Source of the DNA: Flavobacteriaceae bacterium
GTDB taxonomy: Bacteria > Bacteroidota > Bacteroidia > Flavobacteriales > Flavobacteriaceae
Length of the DNA stretch: 20,186 nt
Assembly: GCA_947472705.1 (NCBI GenBank)
Contig: CANJDA010000020.1
Span: 1-20,186 of the forward strand
Direction: 5' to 3'
How positions within the stretch are numbered: position 1 is the stretch's first letter; the number at the start of each line of letters is the position of its first letter. This document shows positions 16,614-20,186 of the stretch, piece by piece. The position numbers and the translations under genes are program-made. The notes beneath the pieces were generated by a model. That model did not search any database, had not been told where the DNA came from, and saw nothing but the letters and a program-made list of their open reading frames with translations.

Positions 16614-18977
16614 ATGAAAAAAATATTGTTACTATTATTGATTACTTCGGTTTCATTGGCACAAAATGCAAATCGAAAATACAAATCACATCAATGGAAA
16701 GATAATTACTTGAAAGTCTCCGTATCCGATGGTGACTATTTTTTCAAAATGTATTCGGAAAAAATCATAGAAACTTCTTTTGTTCCAAAAGGACAAACTT
16801 TAAATTCTAGTTCACACACTGTTATTTATGATAACCGAGAATTTAGTACTTCTAAAACCGAAAACAAAAACTATTTAGAATTAGGAACAGCATCACTAAC
16901 CGTTCATATTGATAAAAAACCTTTTAAAGTTTCCTACACTAGAAATAACAAAGTAATCTTATCCGAAAAAAATGGTTATACCAAAAAAGATTCCACTGAA
17001 ATACTCGATTTCAATATTTCAAATGATGAAGCATTATATGGTGGTGGTGCCAGAGCTTTGGGGATGAATCGTCGCGGCAATCGTTTGCAATTATACAACC
17101 GAGCGCATTATGGTTATGAAACTCATGCCGAGTTGATGAATTTCTGTATTCCGCTAGTTTTATCCTCAAAAATTTATGCCGTTCATTTTGACAATGCTGC
17201 GATTGGTTATTTGGATTTAGACAGCAAAAAAAATAATACCCTAGCCTATGAAACCATTTCTGGTCGAAAAACTTATCAAGTAATTGTAGGCGATACTTGG
17301 GATAATTTGGTGGCCAATTATACCGATTTAACTGGAAAGCAACCCTTATTACCTCGATGGACCTTTGGTAATTTTGCCAGCCGATTTGGATACCGTTCTC
17401 AAGAATCGGTTGAAGGAACTATTCGTAAATTTCAAGAAAATAATATTCCTGTAGATGCTGTTATACTCGACTTATATTGGTTCGGCAAAACTATTAAAGG
17501 CACTATGGGAAATTTAGAATGGGATAAAGAGAATTTCCCAAACCCAGAGAAAATGATTGCCGATTTGAATGCCAAAAAAATTAAAACAGTTGTAATAACA
17601 GAACCTTTTATACTTACTACTTCCTCTAAATGGAAAGAAGCTGTTGATGAAAAAGTTTTGGTAACCGATAAAACGGGTAAGCCTGCTACTTGGGACTTTT
17701 ATTTTGGAAACACTGGAGTAGTTGACATCTTCAAACCCGAAGGCAAAGACTGGTTTTGGAATGTATACAAAAAATTAATTAATCAAGGTGTTGCTGGACT
17801 TTGGGGTGACTTAGGTGAGCCCGAAGTTTTTCCTTCAAAAGTAATAACTGCTGGTGGTAAAGCAGATGAAGTGCACAATATTTATGGACACAACTGGGCA
17901 AAATTAGTAACCGAAGGATACCAAAAAGATTTTCCAAATCAAAGACCATTTATTCTTATGCGCTCCGGTTACTCGGGTTCACAACGATATGGCATGGTGC
18001 CTTGGAGTGGGGATGTAAGCCGAAGTTGGGGTGGTTTACAAAGCCAAACGGAAATTGCTTTGCAAATGGGAATGCAAGGAATGGCTTTCATGCATTCTGA
18101 TCTAGGTGGATTTGCAGGAGATTATCACGATAACGAATTGTATTTGCGTTGGCTTCAATATGGTGTATTCCAACCTATATTCCGTCCTCATGCTCAAGAA
18201 GAAGTTGCTTCTGAAGTAGCTAGAAAAGATATTGTTACTATGGCTAATGCCAAAAAGCAAGTTGAATTACGTTACCAATTAATGCCTTACAATTATACAT
18301 TAGCTTTTGAAAACAATCAAAAAGGAACACCACTGATGCGCCCACTGTTTTTTGAAGAACCAAATAATGTTGCTCTACAAACCGTAAGCGAATCCTATCT
18401 TTGGGGTAATGATTTCTTAGTGACACCAATCACTAAAGCTGGAGTAACTTCAACTTCTATTTATTTTCCAAAAAGTAGCAACTGGTTTGATTTTTATTCA
18501 AAAGACAAGCACGAAGCAGGAACTACCGCAACAGTTACTGTATTAGAAGACCATATTCCAGTTTACGTTCGTGGCGGTGCTTTTATCCCTATGATTGCAA
18601 CCATTCAGAACACCGCTAGTTATTCGTTAGCCAATTTTGATTTGCATTTTTACTTTGATCCTAGTGTTGAAAAATCTACTGGGAAACTCTATAATGATGA
18701 TGGCATAACCCCCAATGCTTTTGAAAAAGGACAATATGAAATAGTAAACTTCAACAGTACTACTAATGGTAAATCATTAGTTATAAAACTAAATGCTGCT
18801 GTCGGAAAAAACTATTCGGCTATGGATAAAAATGTTGCTGTACTCATTCATAATATCAAAGCCAAACGCATTTTTGTTAACGGTCAAGAGCAAGTTTACA
18901 AAACGTTTAATGAGCCTTTGCAAGTAAATGTGACACTGACAAAAGACAATTCCCCTGAAATCAAAATAGAATACTAA
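16614..18977 (+). CDS. GH31 family alpha-glucosidase, periplasmic
   Basis: This 787-residue exo-enzyme likely releases glucose from non-reducing ends of maltooligosaccharides. A signal peptide (1-16, cleaved before QNA) leads into the GH31 N-terminal beta-sandwich, with EALYGGGARALGMNRRG near 139-155. The catalytic barrel contains the nucleophile D399 in GLWGDLGEPE, then RSGYSGSQRYGMVPWSGD with acid/base D467, and HSDLGGFAG near 494-502. C-terminal beta domains include the family segment VYVRGGAFIPM (650-660). No T9SS domain or lipobox is seen, so it should stay in the periplasm. It is tightly packed between two GH13 genes (gaps of 4 and 3 nt), indicating one transcript. It fills the slot held by the GH97 alpha-glucosidase SusB in Bacteroides. 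Alpha-1,4 activity is the likeliest; alpha-1,6 or alpha-1,3 activity cannot be excluded. Confidence 0.93.
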   Translation: MKKILLLLLITSVSLAQNANRKYKSHQWKDNYLKVSVSDGDYFFKMYSEKIIETSFVPKGQTLNSSSHTVIYDNREFSTSKTENKNYLELGTASLTVHIDKKPFKVSYTRNNKVILSEKNGYTKKDSTEILDFNISNDEALYGGGARALGMNRRGNRLQLYNRAHYGYETHAELMNFCIPLVLSSKIYAVHFDNAAIGYLDLDSKKNNTLAYETISGRKTYQVIVGDTWDNLVANYTDLTGKQPLLPRWTFGNFASRFGYRSQESVEGTIRKFQENNIPVDAVILDLYWFGKTIKGTMGNLEWDKENFPNPEKMIADLNAKKIKTVVITEPFILTTSSKWKEAVDEKVLVTDKTGKPATWDFYFGNTGVVDIFKPEGKDWFWNVYKKLINQGVAGLWGDLGEPEVFPSKVITAGGKADEVHNIYGHNWAKLVTEGYQKDFPNQRPFILMRSGYSGSQRYGMVPWSGDVSRSWGGLQSQTEIALQMGMQGMAFMHSDLGGFAGDYHDNELYLRWLQYGVFQPIFRPHAQEEVASEVARKDIVTMANAKKQVELRYQLMPYNYTLAFENNQKGTPLMRPLFFEEPNNVALQTVSESYLWGNDFLVTPITKAGVTSTSIYFPKSSNWFDFYSKDKHEAGTTATVTVLEDHIPVYVRGGAFIPMIATIQNTASYSLANFDLHFYFDPSVEKSTGKLYNDDGITPNAFEKGQYEIVNFNSTTNGKSLVIKLNAAVGKNYSAMDKNVAVLIHNIKAKRIFVNGQEQVYKTFNEPLQVNVTLTKDNSPEIKIEY

Positions 18978-18980
18978 TCT

Positions 18981-20186
18981 ATGAAAAAAATAGTCCTATC
19001 AATCCTAGTCCTTATTGCTTTTAACTGCGTTGCCTTCGGTCAAAAAAAGAAAGCTGCCGCTCCCAAAACACCATTTGTTTGGGAAAGTGCCAATGTATAC
19101 TTCCTCATGACCGACCGATTCAATAATGGGGATAAAACCAATGACCATACTTTCAACAGAAATCAAGAAACAGGAAAGCTTCGAGGATTTGATGGTGGTG
19201 ATATACGAGGAGTTATTCAAAAATTGGATGAAGGCTACTTTGATAAACTGGGCATAAACGTCCTTTGGATGACTCCTATAGTAGAACAAATTCACGGTAG
19301 TGTAGACGAAGGAACTGGACAAACTTATGGCTTTCATGGCTATTGGACGAGAGATTGGACATCGCTAGATCCGAGTTTTGGTACTAAAGAAGATTTAGCC
19401 GAATTGGTAAAAAAGGCCCATGCCCATGGTATTAGGGTTTTGCTTGATGCGGTTATCAACCACACAGGACCAGTGACTTCCGAAGATTCAGTTTACCCTA
19501 GTGATTGGGTTCGGACTTCACCAAAATGTACTTATAAATCATACGACACCTATATCAATTGTACCTTAGTAGAAAATCTTCCCGATATAAAAACGGAAAG
19601 TAATGAGCCTGTGGAATTGCCCGCCTTTTTAGTTAACAAATGGAAAAATCAAGGCCGTTATGATAAAGAGGTCGCTTCATTAGAGGTGTTTTTTAAAAAA
19701 ACAGGCTATCCAAGGGCGCCGAAATATTATATCATGAAATGGTTATCCGACTATATTAGGGATTATGGTATTGATGGTTACCGTGTTGATACCGCCAAAC
19801 ACACTACAGAAGATGTTTGGACCGATTTTAAAAAAGTATGTGATATGGCTTTCGCCGAATATAAAAAAAACAATCCCAAAAAAGTATTGGATAACAATCC
19901 GTTTTTTACCGTTGGAGAAGTCTATGGCTACAATATTGGCAACAAACAATTCTATGATTTTGGCGATAAAAAAGTAAATTATTTTGAGCACGGATTCACG
20001 GGTTTAATCAACTTTGATTTCAGAAACGAAGCCAAAATGGGCTATGAAGAATTGTTCTCTAAATACTCGGGCATCTTGCATAATGAACTTAAAGGTCACA
20101 CGGTAATGAACTATATATCTTCGCATGACGACGGTTATCCCTTTGATAAAAAACGAGAAAAAGTGTTCGAATCGGGAACTAAATTG
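18981..20186 (+). CDS. GH13 alpha-amylase, 3' end beyond the window
   Basis: The frame is open from the ATG at 18981 to the right edge, giving 402 residues of an incomplete secreted alpha-amylase. The signal peptide MKKIVLSILVLIAF is probably cleaved after AFG, before QKKKAAA. C16 is preceded by Asn, so a lipobox is unlikely. GH13 motifs appear in order: NVYFLMTDRFNNGD (38-51), LLDAVINHTG (154-163), GYRVDTAKH with nucleophile D270, TVGEVYGY with acid/base E313, and YISSHDDGYPFD with D383. The long insert between the first two catalytic regions (about 165-245, with three cysteines in total at 183, 194 and 287) and the GYRVDTAKH sequence recall MalS-type periplasmic amylases. The gene follows the GH31 gene by 3 nt, so the operon runs on past the edge. 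Anchoring or sorting signals at the C-terminus cannot be judged. Confidence 0.9.
   Translation, partial: MKKIVLSILVLIAFNCVAFGQKKKAAAPKTPFVWESANVYFLMTDRFNNGDKTNDHTFNRNQETGKLRGFDGGDIRGVIQKLDEGYFDKLGINVLWMTPIVEQIHGSVDEGTGQTYGFHGYWTRDWTSLDPSFGTKEDLAELVKKAHAHGIRVLLDAVINHTGPVTSEDSVYPSDWVRTSPKCTYKSYDTYINCTLVENLPDIKTESNEPVELPAFLVNKWKNQGRYDKEVASLEVFFKKTGYPRAPKYYIMKWLSDYIRDYGIDGYRVDTAKHTTEDVWTDFKKVCDMAFAEYKKNNPKKVLDNNPFFTVGEVYGYNIGNKQFYDFGDKKVNYFEHGFTGLINFDFRNEAKMGYEELFSKYSGILHNELKGHTVMNYISSHDDGYPFDKKREKVFESGTKL

Noticed and set aside
19020..19045. Possible lipobox cysteine (C16) in the third GH13 enzyme
   Set aside because: The residue before the cysteine is Asn, not Gly, Ala or Ser, and a normal cleavage site (AFG before Q) follows; it reads as an ordinary signal peptide.
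1..20186. Search for an undescribed defence, mobile or biosynthetic system
   Set aside because: Every long coding frame fits a recognised family in alpha-glucan use; no transposase, integrase, toxin-antitoxin, nuclease, tRNA, rRNA or CRISPR signature was seen. The unexplained material is limited to the regulatory gaps reported above.

Overview
The window looks like a Bacteroidota genome, most likely Flavobacterium or a close relative in the Flavobacteriia. The DNA is AT-rich, there is a SusC/SusD pair, one secreted enzyme ends in a type IX secretion (T9SS) sorting domain, signal peptides repeatedly end in the A/G-Q cleavage pattern common in flavobacteria, and start codons are preceded by A-rich stretches rather than clear Shine-Dalgarno sequences. 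All of it is one locus: a polysaccharide utilization locus (PUL) for starch, maltodextrin or related alpha-glucans.

Layout. Two divergent gene clusters share a 225-bp intergenic region (8903-9127). The leftward cluster, in transcription order, encodes a SusC-type TonB-dependent transporter, a SusD-type lipoprotein, a SusE/F-type lipoprotein and a large extracellular GH13 amylase with a T9SS tail. The rightward cluster encodes a LacI-family regulator, a major facilitator (MFS) sugar permease, beta-phosphoglucomutase, a GH65 maltose phosphorylase, a cyclomaltodextrinase/SusA-like GH13, a GH31 alpha-glucosidase and a third GH13 amylase cut by the right edge.

How the genes work together (inferred from families). 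The T9SS amylase cuts alpha-glucan outside the cell. SusD and SusE capture the fragments and SusC imports them using TonB energy. The GH13 and GH31 enzymes trim linear and cyclic oligosaccharides in the periplasm. The MFS permease carries maltose or a similar disaccharide across the inner membrane. The GH65 enzyme splits it with phosphate into glucose and beta-glucose 1-phosphate, and beta-phosphoglucomutase turns the latter into glucose 6-phosphate. Compared with the Bacteroides thetaiotaomicron sus paradigm, a LacI-type regulator replaces SusR, GH65/GH31 enzymes replace the GH97 SusB, and a T9SS amylase replaces the lipoprotein SusG.

Regulatory sequence. The divergent region has a perfect 14-bp LacI-type palindrome (9010-9023). 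A 20-bp tandem-hexamer motif occurs there (8934-8953) and again, with one mismatch, upstream of the permease gene (10225-10244). The permease leader also carries interlocking inverted repeats, one of which covers the start codon. A strong intrinsic terminator sits between the phosphorylase gene and the periplasmic hydrolase genes. I saw no mobile element, CRISPR array, tRNA or rRNA. The gene content is a recognisable type of system; the less ordinary material is in the control regions.
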